Shown: positions 35,003 to 43,200, counted from the stretch's first letter. The stretch is 64,000 nt of DNA from Amycolatopsis granulosa (GCF_011758745.1 NZ_JAANOV010000001.1:1612001-1676000); one strand, 5' to 3'. Numbers and translations are program-made. The notes: a model not told the origin generated them from the sequence alone.

Positions 35003-35767
35003 TCAGGGGCGGGTTCCGGCGGCGAGGAACAAGGGAAGGGCCAGGAAGAGCCGCCCGCCCGCCGCGCGTCGCTGTTGTTCATCCAGCCACGCCGTGATCT
35101 CCTCCGGCGGGGCTGCCTCCGCCTGCAGTCCATGCTCAGCGAGGCCGGTCAGCACGGGGAGCATCGGTGCGTCGGTGAACACCGCGGTGTGGACTTCGAC
35201 GGTGATCTGGGTGAACCCCTGGTCGAGCAGCAGGTTGCGGTAGCGCCGGGCCACTCTCGGGTTGGCGACGGACCGGGCACGGGACTGCACCAGGGTCCGG
35301 GTGAGATCAGGGTGGTCGGAGTCGATCACGAACGCTTCCCAGTCCTGGCCCAGCAAGACGATGCGCCCGCCGGGCGCGAGCACGCGCATCGCCTCGCGGA
35401 GTGCGGCGTCGGCGTCGGGCAGCTCGTGGAAGACCTTGTCGGCCCGGTACCCGGCGAACACGCCGTCGGGGAATGGCAACTCCCCGGCGGTCCCGGACAC
35501 GAACTCCAGTCCCGGCCGGCGGTGCCGGGCCGCGGTCAGCATCGTCTCGCTGGGATCGACGCCAACGCACTCGGCGCCTCGCTCGGTCAGCTCGGCGACG
35601 GCGCGACCCGAGCCGCACCCGACGTCGACCATCCGGGCGCCGGGCGCGATGTGCAGCAGTTCGTAGGTGCGAGCCCGGAGTTCGGCTGCGCCGGGCAGGG
35701 CATCGGCCGCGTCGAGCACGGAGATCAGGCCGGCGATCGAGTCGGGATCGCTGGTGTGGGTGGACAT
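35003..35767 (-). CDS. SAM-dependent class I methyltransferase
   Basis: This 254-residue methyltransferase has motif I MVDVGCGSGRAVAEL near residues 47-61, then GVDPSETM and a post-motif VLAPGGRIVLLGQDWEAFVID. It resembles UbiE/Methyltransf_11 proteins acting on small molecules. The start is ATG 35767 (MSTHTSD), since the upstream extension runs into the divergent MerR gene. It is divergent from that MerR gene with only 28 bp between starts, so MerR is probably its regulator. Confidence 0.88.
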   Translation of the reverse strand: MSTHTSDPDSIAGLISVLDAADALPGAAELRARTYELLHIAPGARMVDVGCGSGRAVAELTERGAECVGVDPSETMLTAARHRRPGLEFVSGTAGELPFPDGVFAGYRADKVFHELPDADAALREAMRVLAPGGRIVLLGQDWEAFVIDSDHPDLTRTLVQSRARSVANPRVARRYRNLLLDQGFTQITVEVHTAVFTDAPMLPVLTGLAEHGLQAEAAPPEEITAWLDEQQRRAAGGRLFLALPLFLAAGTRP

Positions 35768-35795
35768 GGCACCCAGGGTGCGACTAAATGCCGAC

Positions 35796-36215
35796 ATGAA
35801 GTCAAGCGCGACGACGATGAGCATCGGGGAGATCGCGGCCCGGTTCGGGTTGGCGGCACACGTGCTGCGCCACTGGGAGTCGATGGGCCTGGTCACGCCG
35901 GCCCGGCTGGGCGGTCGGCGTCGCTACGGCGCGAACGACCTCTACCGTGTCGCCGTGATCCTGCGCGCCAAGGAGGCCGGGCTCGGCCTGGACGAGATCC
36001 GGGAGATGATCACGACGTCCGATCCGGCGCAGCGCCGGGCCGTACTGCGGCGCCGGCGCGACGAACTCGCCGAACGCATCGCCCGCGCCCAGGCCTCGCT
36101 CGATCTGGTCGAGTGTGCCCTGGACTGCGAGCACGACGACTTCACCAGCTGCCGGCATTTCCAGGCCGTCGTGGCCGAACGCGGCACCCTGACGGCGACG
36201 ACCGCCTCGGGCTAG
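35796..36215 (+). CDS. MerR-family regulator with cysteine-rich tail
   Basis: This 139-residue protein has a MerR winged helix (MSIGEIAARFGLAAHVLRHWESMGLVTPAR, then GGRRRYGANDLYRVAVI) and a coiled-coil dimer helix. It ends in ECALDCEHDDFTSCRHF, whose three cysteines and one histidine could bind metal or act as a thiol switch. It starts at ATG 35796, but an in-frame ATG at 35817 (MSIGEI) is also possible. The 28-bp shared promoter with the methyltransferase fits the MerR mode of acting on a promoter with long spacing. Confidence 0.9.
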   Translation: MKSSATTMSIGEIAARFGLAAHVLRHWESMGLVTPARLGGRRRYGANDLYRVAVILRAKEAGLGLDEIREMITTSDPAQRRAVLRRRRDELAERIARAQASLDLVECALDCEHDDFTSCRHFQAVVAERGTLTATTASG

Positions 36216-36228
36216 ACCTGGATCGCAC

Positions 36229-36477
36229 ATGATCAAACGGGGTTGCGCCGAGCTGGCCGAGGAGCATCCAGGATTCCGCACGACTCGGTTCACACCCCAC
36301 GACTTCCGCCGGGTCTTCGCAACCGAGCGTGGTCAACAGCGGTCCGCCCATCCACATTGGTGCAGCCCTGCTCGGCCAGCTCAACATCCAAACCACCCGC
36401 GGCTACGTCCCCGTCTTCGACGAGGACATCGTCCGCGCCACATGGAGCTGGGATGGACCCCAGGCCAGGGGATGGAA
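36229..36477 (+). pseudogene. Tyrosine recombinase (integrase) C-terminal fragment, frameshifted
   Basis: The catalytic end of a phage-type integrase survives in two frames. TPHDFRRVFATE (box II His/Arg) lies in the frame opening at 36229. The frame then shifts near 36330, and GPPIHIGAALLGQLNIQTTRGYVPVFDEDIV follows with the catalytic Tyr in TTRGYV. The N-terminal two thirds are missing. It abuts the 169-bp direct repeat at its 3' side, exactly as the second integrase remnant does at the other end. It marks an older element inserted at the same tRNA. Confidence 0.82.
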
Positions 36478-36646
36478 GCGGCGTGACCTCTTCGGATTCG
36501 CGAGAGTGGTCAGGACGCCGTGCCCCCCATCTGCTCCCCGCAAATGCCGACGGCCCGCCGGCGAAGATCGTCGACAGGCCGTCTGAACAGCGAAAACAAC
36601 CGGTGGGCGATACTGGGGTCGAACCAGTGACCTCTTCGGTGTGAAC
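36478..36646. repeat. Left copy of 169-bp direct repeat (att site with tRNA-Val 3' end)
   Basis: This copy matches 43850-44018 over 169 bp without gaps and with only a few substitutions. Its last 43 bp (36604-36646) duplicate the 3' part of tRNA-Val, from anticodon loop to discriminator base, with one change in the T-loop. That is the usual product of integration into a tRNA gene. The other 126 bp are the stretch between integrase and tRNA. Identity ends sharply after GTGTGAAC. Confidence 0.9.
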
Positions 36647-36793
36647 TATGTACGCCATACCGCGCTGACCTGCGGAAACATGGCTCCTGCAGGTCAGCGC
36701 GGCTCGTTCAGGTCCGTTGGGCCTCGTTCCGGCCGGTTCAGCGTGCAGTCCTGCTCCCATATTGCTCCCCATGGCGCTCCCCACTTGAGCATC
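36647..36793. repeat. Left copy of an element-end repeat with conserved hairpin
   Basis: This segment is similar along its length to 43050-43197 (shared blocks ATGTACGC, ATACCGCG, GACCTGC, TGCTCCC, TGCTCCCCATGG). It contains a 14-bp perfect stem (36660-36673 with 36689-36702). The second copy has the same stem with a C-G pair changed to T-A. It begins exactly where the att repeat ends, so it is the outer end of the integrated element. Confidence 0.78.
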
Positions 36794-37422
36794 TGACGCC
36801 ACAACAACGTCGCCGGGACCGAAAAAGGCTTTCGACAGGGTCTCGCCGGCATCTCGACCCTCGGTGAGCAAGTTTCGAAAGCAGAACCGCTGCGCCACCA
36901 CCCGCAACGCCTCGGGTCCCCTACCCATTGCCGCCCCACGGAGACAGCCGCAACGGTCCCAACCCAACCCCGCCCGGCTACCAATGCCTCAACCTGAACG
37001 GAGCACAAGAAGGCCCGCCACCGCATGCTTCAGCTACAGCCGATCCACCAGCGTGCCCGACGAGCTGGACAGAAATCAACCCAGTGCACTTGAGGTGCTG
37101 TGACTGGGGCCCGCCGCTACTCGAGCTCCTACGGGCTCACAGGACCGCACAACCCCATGGTGCGCTACCCCTTCTGACCTGCAGGTACGAAGGCATCCGG
37201 CTCCGGGCAGGTTCCCGTAATTGGGAATCAGGCGTCATGACGCAGGGGTAAGTCCTAGCGTGGATTGTCGACGCGGCAGAGAGCGCGCACGGGAGCGCAA
37301 CAGCTTACGGCTTGAGAACCAGAGGGTGCATGTAACGCGAAGCTGTGTTCTGGAGACACACTTGATCAAGGCCCCATCAGTGATGGGAGCGCAACGCCAC
37401 GGTTGAAGGAGCCTTCGCCTCG
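36794..37422. other. Island DNA without a recognisable gene
   Basis: About 630 bp between the element-end repeat and the first island gene. All open frames are short and show no protein-like composition. A good ribosome site (GAAGGAG) appears only at the end, before the gene at 37423. Confidence 0.5.
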
Positions 37423-37890
37423 ATGACCAACGAGCAAGGGCGCTGGAGGGTCGTGTCCAAAAAGACGGGGCACGTCCACTACGCCGACCTGTACCTGTCG
37501 CCGGAGCTCGACGGGTCCCCCATGGTTGACGACCACCATGAGCTCTCCGGTGCGGAGCAGCTCGACGAGTACGTGCGCTATGTCAAGGAGCGACACCTGG
37601 AGCAGTGGGAAGCCGATGCGGTGCCGATCTTCTGGGCGGTGCAGAGCAGGCAGAACAACGTCTTCGAGGCTGCGCCCAACCAGTCCTCGCGATACGGCAC
37701 AAACAATCTGCTGACCTACTTCGAGTGGCCACATGACGATGAGGCCAACAAGGTTGACTGGTACAGCCTTCCCGTCGTCTTCGGGCGATTCCCTCGGTTC
37801 GCCGAGGAACTCGGCTGGGTTCCTGGCGCACTGCAGCCGACCGCACCTCTGCGCAGCATCATGGCCAGCAAACGAGGCGCGACCTCCTGA
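37423..37890 (+). CDS. Island protein of unknown function, 155 residues
   Basis: A soluble 155-residue protein starts at ATG 37423, behind AAGGAG (11 nt away). It is rich in aromatic and charged residues (RWRVVSKKTGHVHYADLYLSP, YFEWPHDDEANKVDWYSLPVVFGRFPRF) and lacks signal or membrane segments and cysteines. The composition and codon use are coherent, so I consider it a real gene. I recognise no family. It lies inside the tRNA-Val island with another orphan gene 125 bp downstream, so it is accessory. Confidence 0.65.
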   Translation: MTNEQGRWRVVSKKTGHVHYADLYLSPELDGSPMVDDHHELSGAEQLDEYVRYVKERHLEQWEADAVPIFWAVQSRQNNVFEAAPNQSSRYGTNNLLTYFEWPHDDEANKVDWYSLPVVFGRFPRFAEELGWVPGALQPTAPLRSIMASKRGATS

Positions 37891-38015
37891 ACGACCTAGT
37901 TCCATCAGGCGGACCCTCCTCCCACGCAGTCGTCAGCGGAGGGACGGGCCCCTGGCATCGTCATGTCCATCCGGACAAATCAACTGATCAGCACATCCGA
38001 AGGGTTAGAACCAAG

Positions 38016-38507
38016 ATGCTCTACAGACTCAGACCTGCAGCAACGCTCGAGTGGGCCGACATACCGGCTCGCACGACGCTGGACCACGCTGCGGAGTTCA
38101 ACAGTGACCTCGACGCTCTCACATGGGCACCAGCAGAAACGCGGGTCTTCAGTAACGATCTCCTTCGGATCGCAGTCCGTCATGGCGTCGCGACTGCCGC
38201 CGGCATCGTGCTCGACGCAGTGCACGCGGTCGACCTCGGACGAGGCGACGAGGTCCGGGTCACTCAACTGGCACTCGACGAGGCGAAAGAAAGGTTGCGG
38301 GAAACCACCGGGCCCCTGTTGGAGCGCGTCATGCCCGGATGGACCGAGAACGACAAGGCGCTCGACGATCGTCACCGAGAAAGCATGGAGAGCAGCATCG
38401 AAGAGTTTGAAGAGGACCTAGCCGAGGTCCTCGCCGCTCCCGTGCAGGAAGAGCTGCTCGACCATTGGCTTCAGCTAGGTGGGCGTCCGCCTGCTGAACC
38501 CCAGTAG
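38016..38507 (+). CDS. Island protein of unknown function, 163 residues
   Basis: This 163-residue, strongly acidic, helical protein contains a long charged helix (DEAKERLRETTGPLLERVMPGWTENDK) and the very acidic segment MESSIEEFEEDLAEVLAAPVQEELLDHW. It has no signal peptide, membrane span or known motif. It follows the previous orphan gene in the same direction and may be co-transcribed. An interaction or immunity-type partner is conceivable from its size and charge, but there is no direct support. Confidence 0.6.
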   Translation: MLYRLRPAATLEWADIPARTTLDHAAEFNSDLDALTWAPAETRVFSNDLLRIAVRHGVATAAGIVLDAVHAVDLGRGDEVRVTQLALDEAKERLRETTGPLLERVMPGWTENDKALDDRHRESMESSIEEFEEDLAEVLAAPVQEELLDHWLQLGGRPPAEPQ

Positions 38508-38795
38508 TTAGACGTCGTTACTGAGATCACTTGGGGGCAGCGATGCCAACTCCTGCTGTCCCTGAGTAACGCTCGATAGAAGTCGCCGCCGACGACGCAC
38601 AGGCCAGGCTTCCGCACCGCCGAGGCCAACCGCGAGGAGTAACGTCGGCTGGGTGCCTGCTGGCCGTGCTCTGCTCCGACGCTGAGTACCCGTGACACGA
38701 CCGTCCGGGCGCGTCACGGCCTGACTTCTCGCCCCTACGGGCCCTACACCAGCCACGGTAGCGGGCGCTGCCGTTCCTCTGCACGGGGAGACCAG
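38508..38795. other. Spacer with no supported gene
   Basis: Nearly 290 bp between convergent island genes. The frames on both strands are arginine/alanine-rich artefacts of GC content. Stops recur and no ribosome site fits. Confidence 0.45.
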
Positions 38796-38996
38796 TCAGC
38801 CCTCGGGTGACGTTTCCGCGTCTGCGAGCAGTGCGCGCAGCACCTCCACCGACACGGGACCCTCCCACATGCCGATCCGGCCGTTGTGGTGGAGCAGCAC
38901 GGGCGGGTGGTCGGGAGGTAGCTCGCAGACGACCCCGTTGTGGCGCTCGTTCAGCTCCGGAAACCGTGGGCGCCCGCGCAGGACGCGCCGCCGCAA
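38796..38996 (-). CDS. Small hypothetical island protein
   Basis: A 66-residue frame begins at a TTG (38996) and encodes a plausible small soluble protein (FPELNERHNGVVCELPPDHPPVLLHHNGRIGMWEGP, ending VEVLRALLADAETSPEG). The second half reads like a folded beta-alpha unit. The N-terminus is arginine-rich, and the frame continues upstream without a better start, so the gene may be the tail of a longer broken one. There is no strong ribosome site. Function unknown. Confidence 0.4.
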   Translation of the reverse strand: MRRRVLRGRPRFPELNERHNGVVCELPPDHPPVLLHHNGRIGMWEGPVSVEVLRALLADAETSPEG

Positions 38997-39067
38997 CGAC
39001 AGTCGCAGCTGGCGCGATGTCGAACCACCGCCGCAACTAGTGATGTCGACACTTTGCCGCCTGTCGC

Positions 39068-39991
39068 CTACAACACCAGCTGCTGCCCAGCAGGATCGCC
39101 CTTGACCGCACGGTGGGCCTGCACCGCGATTTCCTTGACGAACCAGGACTCAAGTCGCAGTCCGTCGCTGTGCGCGAGCAGCCATTCGTCGGCGAAACGC
39201 TGACGCGCCAAGGCGGTGGACACCTGACGGAAGGCCGGGTCCGCCGCGAGCAGGGCGGCCAGCTCAGCCGTGCGCGGCTTGAGTGCCCCGATACAGGTGA
39301 CGAGCTCGGTGCGCAGAAGTTCCTCGGCACGGCGCACGACGCTGCCTGCTTGCCAACCGGACTTCACGCTGAGCTCGGCCATCTCCGGCAGTTGCTCCGC
39401 GGCGGTGTTCCGGTCCGCCCTCCGGCCGGCGCGACGAAACTCGGGCAACGCCGCGACGCGCTGCGCCAGCGCCTCGCTGTCCTCCGGGCTGAGCCGGTCG
39501 GGATCCTGGTAGGACACGGGCGGCAGGTACCTGCCCGCGCCCTGCCCGGCGGTGGTGATGGCGTCCAGGAGGAAGTGCCACGGCGCGGCCGTTTCCCACA
39601 CGTGCAGTACACCTTGGTGCGCGAAGCCGAGCTCGACCAGACTCGTCCAGCCCTCCGCACGCCGTAAGGCCTGCAGAAACTGGTCTCGCTCGGGGCACGT
39701 GTCCGGCAGGCCCGCCCCCTCTACCGCCGTCTCGACGGACTCGCGGTCAACCAGGTCCCGGTTCAGGTAAAGCAGTCCGGCCTTGACCGCGCCAGCAGCG
39801 GCGACCACGTCCTGTGCCGTCATCGCCTCGGCGTCGAAGGTCACCACGATGTCGCTGTCGACCCTGGCCGGCAGCGTACGCAGGCCAAGCTGGCTTGCGT
39901 TCTCCATGACCTGCGAGACCAACGTCTTCAGCGCGTCACCGTCAGACTTCCGCAGCGCCGCGGCCGCATCGGCAAGATCTTCAAGGTTCAT
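39068..39991 (-). CDS. Island protein of unknown function, 307 residues
   Basis: This 307-residue soluble protein is mostly helical (LEDLADAAAALRKSDGDALKTLVSQVMEN, VRRAEELLRTELVTCIGALKPRTAELAALLAAD). A central aromatic block (HVWETAAPWHFLLDAITTAGQGAGRYLPPVSYQDP) and a C-terminal DEWLLAHSDGLRLESWFVKEIAVQAHRAV follow. No catalytic motif, signal or membrane span is visible. Its length and even composition argue for a genuine, once-functional gene. No strong ribosome site precedes ATG 39991. I cannot place it in a family. Confidence 0.6.
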   Translation of the reverse strand: MNLEDLADAAAALRKSDGDALKTLVSQVMENASQLGLRTLPARVDSDIVVTFDAEAMTAQDVVAAAGAVKAGLLYLNRDLVDRESVETAVEGAGLPDTCPERDQFLQALRRAEGWTSLVELGFAHQGVLHVWETAAPWHFLLDAITTAGQGAGRYLPPVSYQDPDRLSPEDSEALAQRVAALPEFRRAGRRADRNTAAEQLPEMAELSVKSGWQAGSVVRRAEELLRTELVTCIGALKPRTAELAALLAADPAFRQVSTALARQRFADEWLLAHSDGLRLESWFVKEIAVQAHRAVKGDPAGQQLVL

Positions 39992-40311
39992 GGCTGATGC
40001 ATATAGCAGGCCCCACCGACAGAAATGTCGTCATCGTGCGACTGGCCCGGCCGACGTTCATCACATCGGGTCTAACAGGACGTGGCGGATGGGCTCAGCG
40101 GCGCGCCGCTGCCCCTATATCGCACCATCTGTCCCGGTGACGTACCCCGACCGATGGCCCAAAGCCCAGGGCCGACTTGACCGCGTTCTCAACAGCGCAG
40201 GAACGGCAGCCAGAACTCCTCGGACCTGAACGCGGGCAACACCACGAGCCTCCTTTCACCAAGCGGAGCCGGGGCCGGGAAAGGCCGTCGGCCTCGCTCC
40301 GACACGATCCA
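39992..40311. other. Spacer with no supported gene
   Basis: This 320-bp stretch holds only short interrupted frames. Nothing resembling RNA genes, repeats or a complete protein is seen. Confidence 0.4.
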
Positions 40312-40315
40312 CTAG

Positions 40316-40870
40316 TCAACGGTCACCTGGACCGGCTGCGGCCGCCGGCCGACCAGGGCCGTCGGGAACGCGATGACGGCGCACGCGACCAGCAGCACGA
40401 CGACCCAGACCACCGAATCGGTCCCGGCCACGATGGACGCCGCAATCAGCGGAGTCAGGCCGGCCAGCACCTCGGCCAGGATGTAAGACAGGGGCGCCCG
40501 TGTAGCTAACATCGGCCGGGAAGAGGGTGGTCAGCACGTCCCCTCGGGAGGCCTCCATGCCGCCCGTGAAGATCAAGACGACTGTGAACCCGATCGGCGC
40601 GCCCACCCGGTGCCGGTGCCCAGCGGGGAACAGCGGGATGATGATCGGAACCTGCGTCAGCGCCAAACCGATCAGCACCCACCGCCGGCTCCGGTCGGTG
40701 AACCGCGCGACGAGCAGTTGCGCACAAACGGCGAGCACGTAGGCGATGTTGAGTGCGATCAATGCAGTCGTGCGCTTCATCCCGTCGGTGTTGATCGCTT
40801 AGTTAACGCCATAGAGCGAGCGGACGTAGTCCGTCGCGGCGGTGGTGAGCACGCACATCACCTCTGGACG
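40316..40870 (-). pseudogene. Broken MFS transporter remnant
   Basis: Pieces of a 12-span carrier remain in two frames. TTALIALNIAYVLAVCAQLLVARFTDRSRRWVL with a following PIGFTVVLIFTGGMEASRGDVLTTLFPADVSYTGA lies in one. Near 40510 the frame shifts, and LSYILAEVLAGLTPLIAASIVAGTDSVVWVVVLLVACAVIAFP continues in another, ending RRPQPVQVTVD. A further remnant (LTTAATDYVRSLYGVN) ends at a stop just upstream (about 40800-40860). The SYTGA and Y-I-L-AEV elements resemble the C-terminal half of MHS-family carriers like the intact ones at 33231 and 63143. The N-terminal half is gone. Confidence 0.75.
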
Positions 40871-41122
40871 ATGCTGAGCGGGTGTTTGGTCCGGACCCGA
40901 CCAGCGGCACCTTGACCGGCCGATGCTGATCACGAAGCGAATCCGCACCCCACGAGTCGAAGTGGTCAACAGTCAGGGTCGACAAGAGCGCGAAGGCGGG
41001 GCTGCCCAGACTTCGGTTGACACCGGGGTTGGCTGGTTTCAGGTCGCCGTTGTGAACGTGTAGCTGGTCTCAACTCGACGGGGGTGACGTCTTCACGTGC
41101 TCAGGCTCTAACGGCGGCACGA
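40871..41122. other. Spacer upstream of the ATPase/HEPN pair
   Basis: About 250 bp with no coding frame. The A/T content rises toward 41100, where an inverted repeat precedes the ATPase gene. Confidence 0.4.
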
Positions 41123-41173
41123 ATCAGGCGAATGAACTACTATCATCTCGAAGGACAACCGTAATCGCCTGAT
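41123..41173. promoter_or_regulatory. Inverted repeat upstream of the island ATPase gene
   Basis: ATCAGGCGA (41123-41131) and TCGCCTGAT (41165-41173) are perfect inverted arms 33 bp apart, 51 bp before the GTG start. It could be a paired operator or a leader hairpin, and it lies in the first AT-rich part of the island. Confidence 0.45.
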
Positions 41174-41223
41174 AGTCAAGCTCGACACACCAGCCTTCTG
41201 TGACGTGAAATTGGTGACGCGAG

Positions 41224-42222
41224 GTGGCACAATATTGCGATGTGTATGAGTTGACGCGGGTCCGGTTGCGCTCAGTGGGACCATCGGGAGCACGATTCGA
41301 CGACGTGATCATGGACCTATCCAAGCGTTGGGACGACGGGGCCGAGCCTGAGGGGCAGGTATCTGAGTCTGACGACGAGATGCGGACCGGCCCTGCCCGC
41401 TCAACGGTGATCTTAGGTGAGAACGGAGCGGGGAAGTCGACTCTGTTGCGCTTGATTTCAGCGGTCCTCGCACGGTCGCATCCCGAACGGGACACACCTG
41501 CGGTGCGGTCCGTCGCGACTCAGGATATAGGTCATATTGCACTGGAATGGCGACACGTCCAGACAGGGATCCCGCTCATTACGGGACGTGTAGTGCGTTC
41601 ACATTCCGACGCAGCCCCAGGGATCTCCATTGGCTGGTACTCGTTTCAGCCGAGCGAAACGGTGGGGCTCGACACCTTGCCCTTCGATCACGGAGACTTG
41701 CCAGAAAAGGCCTTGTCGTTCCGTCAACGGCTACACGCCACACTTCAGTCATACACCGGCTTGACTTGGGCCCGTTCCCACACGGAGTGGGAGGAGCACC
41801 TACGCGGTCTCGGGTTCAACGTGCGTTGGTTGCAGTGGATGGCCGACCATCTGGTCCAGCAGCGCACACCACGAGATTGGACTGACGAACGGTTCTTCGC
41901 CTTTGTCCTTCGCGAGGCGGTCCCCGACGAACTCTTGGCGCGCCTGGACGTGCTCAGGGAAGACTACATGTACCTGCGAAACTCGCCGGAGGCCACAGAC
42001 GCATTACTACAGTCTAGGAAGCAGCCAATGGTCGAGTTGCTCAACAGCATAATTGACGATGCATTGGCGGCCATAGGCGAGATGCAACGGTTATCTCGTT
42101 TGCCGGACACTATTCAGTACGGGCTCGGCGGACATGAGTTCCTCCAGATCACCTGTCGACGCCGCGACGGGGAGCAACATGCCGATCGACTGGCCACCGT
42201 CCTCGATGACGACCGTCCATGA
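41224..42222 (+). CDS. P-loop (SMC/ABC-like) ATPase, apparently lacking its C-terminal half
   Basis: This 332-residue protein starts at GTG 41224 (a GTG at 41242 is also possible). The N-terminus (VYELTRVRLRSVGPSGARFDDVIMDLS) and Walker A ILGENGAGKSTLLRLISAV (GKS at residues 70-72) are typical of the AAA/SMC-like ATPases common in anti-phage and toxin systems. Residues 120-310 form a helical insertion. I see no ABC signature, Walker B (hydrophobic stretch plus Asp-Glu) or switch His, so either the protein is truncated or these parts have diverged. It overlaps the next gene by 44 nt. The base composition is clearly less GC-rich than the chromosome, with many A/T-ending codons, which indicates foreign origin. 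Confidence 0.75.
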   Translation: MAQYCDVYELTRVRLRSVGPSGARFDDVIMDLSKRWDDGAEPEGQVSESDDEMRTGPARSTVILGENGAGKSTLLRLISAVLARSHPERDTPAVRSVATQDIGHIALEWRHVQTGIPLITGRVVRSHSDAAPGISIGWYSFQPSETVGLDTLPFDHGDLPEKALSFRQRLHATLQSYTGLTWARSHTEWEEHLRGLGFNVRWLQWMADHLVQQRTPRDWTDERFFAFVLREAVPDELLARLDVLREDYMYLRNSPEATDALLQSRKQPMVELLNSIIDDALAAIGEMQRLSRLPDTIQYGLGGHEFLQITCRRRDGEQHADRLATVLDDDRP

Positions 42223-42772
42223 TGTCGCGAGTGACTCGCCGCTGGCACAGTTCCGCTGCTTCGCTGATGCCGACGTGAGGAACGTCATGCGGTCGTTGCA
42301 CGAACGTCGCAACCAGAAGTCCCACCGGCGAGGCCCGGCCGCCCACGAAATGGACGACGCTGTCATGGAGACGCGAAAGCAACTAGAGGAGGTCCTCAGC
42401 CGCGTCGAATGGCTCGTCGACTATCCCCTCCGTCACATTGACTTCTGCCATTGGGACAGCTTCACCAAGACCTCGCAAATCGCCTACCGCGAGCTCATGG
42501 GGGACCACAACATTGTCTCTCCGACTGAGGAGCACGTTCCGAACATGTTGGAAACCGGAAGTGCGTACATCACGGATTCCTACGGTCACTACAGTCTTCT
42601 TCGCCCGTTCCTCCTCACCGAGCCCTGCCCGCAGTGCGGTCAACTGACCGTCTTCGTCATCGACCAGTGGAATGCAACAACACAGGAAGCCGACTACCTG
42701 GCTCTAGACCACACACACAAGATAACGGTCACCGGCGTGCAAGCCTCTTTGCGGCAGGTCGGGCTCTTGTAA
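42179..42772 (+). CDS. Putative HEPN-type RNase protein with zinc-binding tail
   Basis: A 197-residue protein starts at ATG 42179, behind GGGGAG. The first third is helical and contains HERRNQKSHRRG, in which R44-N45-x3-H49 fits the R-N-x3-H catalytic motif of HEPN RNases. The C-terminal third has CPQC (residues 150-153) and DHTHK (His179, His181), a possible C2H2 metal site. HEPN toxins paired with ATPases cleave RNA on phage infection. It lies right after, and overlaps, the P-loop ATPase inside a mobile island, so a defence role is the natural hypothesis. The motif is short and could be chance, and an older longer N-terminus may have been lost with the ATPase's end. Confidence 0.62.
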   Translation: MPIDWPPSSMTTVHDVASDSPLAQFRCFADADVRNVMRSLHERRNQKSHRRGPAAHEMDDAVMETRKQLEEVLSRVEWLVDYPLRHIDFCHWDSFTKTSQIAYRELMGDHNIVSPTEEHVPNMLETGSAYITDSYGHYSLLRPFLLTEPCPQCGQLTVFVIDQWNATTQEADYLALDHTHKITVTGVQASLRQVGLL

Positions 42773-43045
42773 ACCGGTGGGCGGGCAAGTGTGTCGCAGG
42801 GAGTAACGGAGGGGCGGGCTGCGGACCTCAGGGCGTGAAGTCGGACCGACCTGATAATTACCCGTTGGGCCCCATCGACGGACTCTGCTCAATTGGCTGA
42901 GCCCCACGGCTGGCTCGTCTGTTTGCGCCCGAAGCACTAAGTGCTCGTGCTCTCTACGCACCTCCATCGCTCGGTTCACGGCTTCTGACCTGCGGTTTGC
43001 CGCCGTTGAGGTGCGTTGAGCACACTTGGAGGAACCCTTATGTGT
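42773..43045. other. Spacer with no supported gene
   Basis: Around 270 bp of moderately AT-rich island DNA follow the HEPN gene. No open frame of interest or clear terminator is visible. It ends at GTGTGAAGA, a degenerate form of the att-core edge. Confidence 0.4.
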
Positions 43046-43200
43046 GAAGAATGTACGCAATACCGCGTTGACCTGCAGATTTGTGACTTCTGCAGGTCAA
43101 CGCGGGTTCTTTCAAGCTGGTTGGGGTCCGTTCAGCGCCGTTCAGCATGCAGTGCTGCTCCCACCATGCTCCCCATGGTGCTCCCCATTCGACGTTGGAC
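43046..43200. repeat. Right copy of the element-end repeat with conserved hairpin
   Basis: This is homologous to 36643-36793. It contains a perfect 16-bp stem (43063-43078 with 43090-43105) closing an 11-nt loop. The stem differs from the left copy by a paired C-G to T-A change, so base pairing has been preserved. It is preceded by TGTGTGAAGAATG, a degraded version of the tRNA-derived att edge. Confidence 0.78.

Noticed and set aside
36604-36646. A second tRNA-Val gene
   Set aside because: Only the 3' 43 nt are present; the D-arm and acceptor 5' strand are missing, so it is an att fragment.
38527-39036. A 169-residue minus-strand frame overlapping the small 38796-38996 gene
   Set aside because: Its composition is Arg/Ala/Pro-rich, and the smaller frame reads more like a protein.
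42134-42178. Earlier ATG for the HEPN-like gene at 42134
   Set aside because: No ribosome site precedes it, whereas GGGGAG is well placed for ATG 42179.
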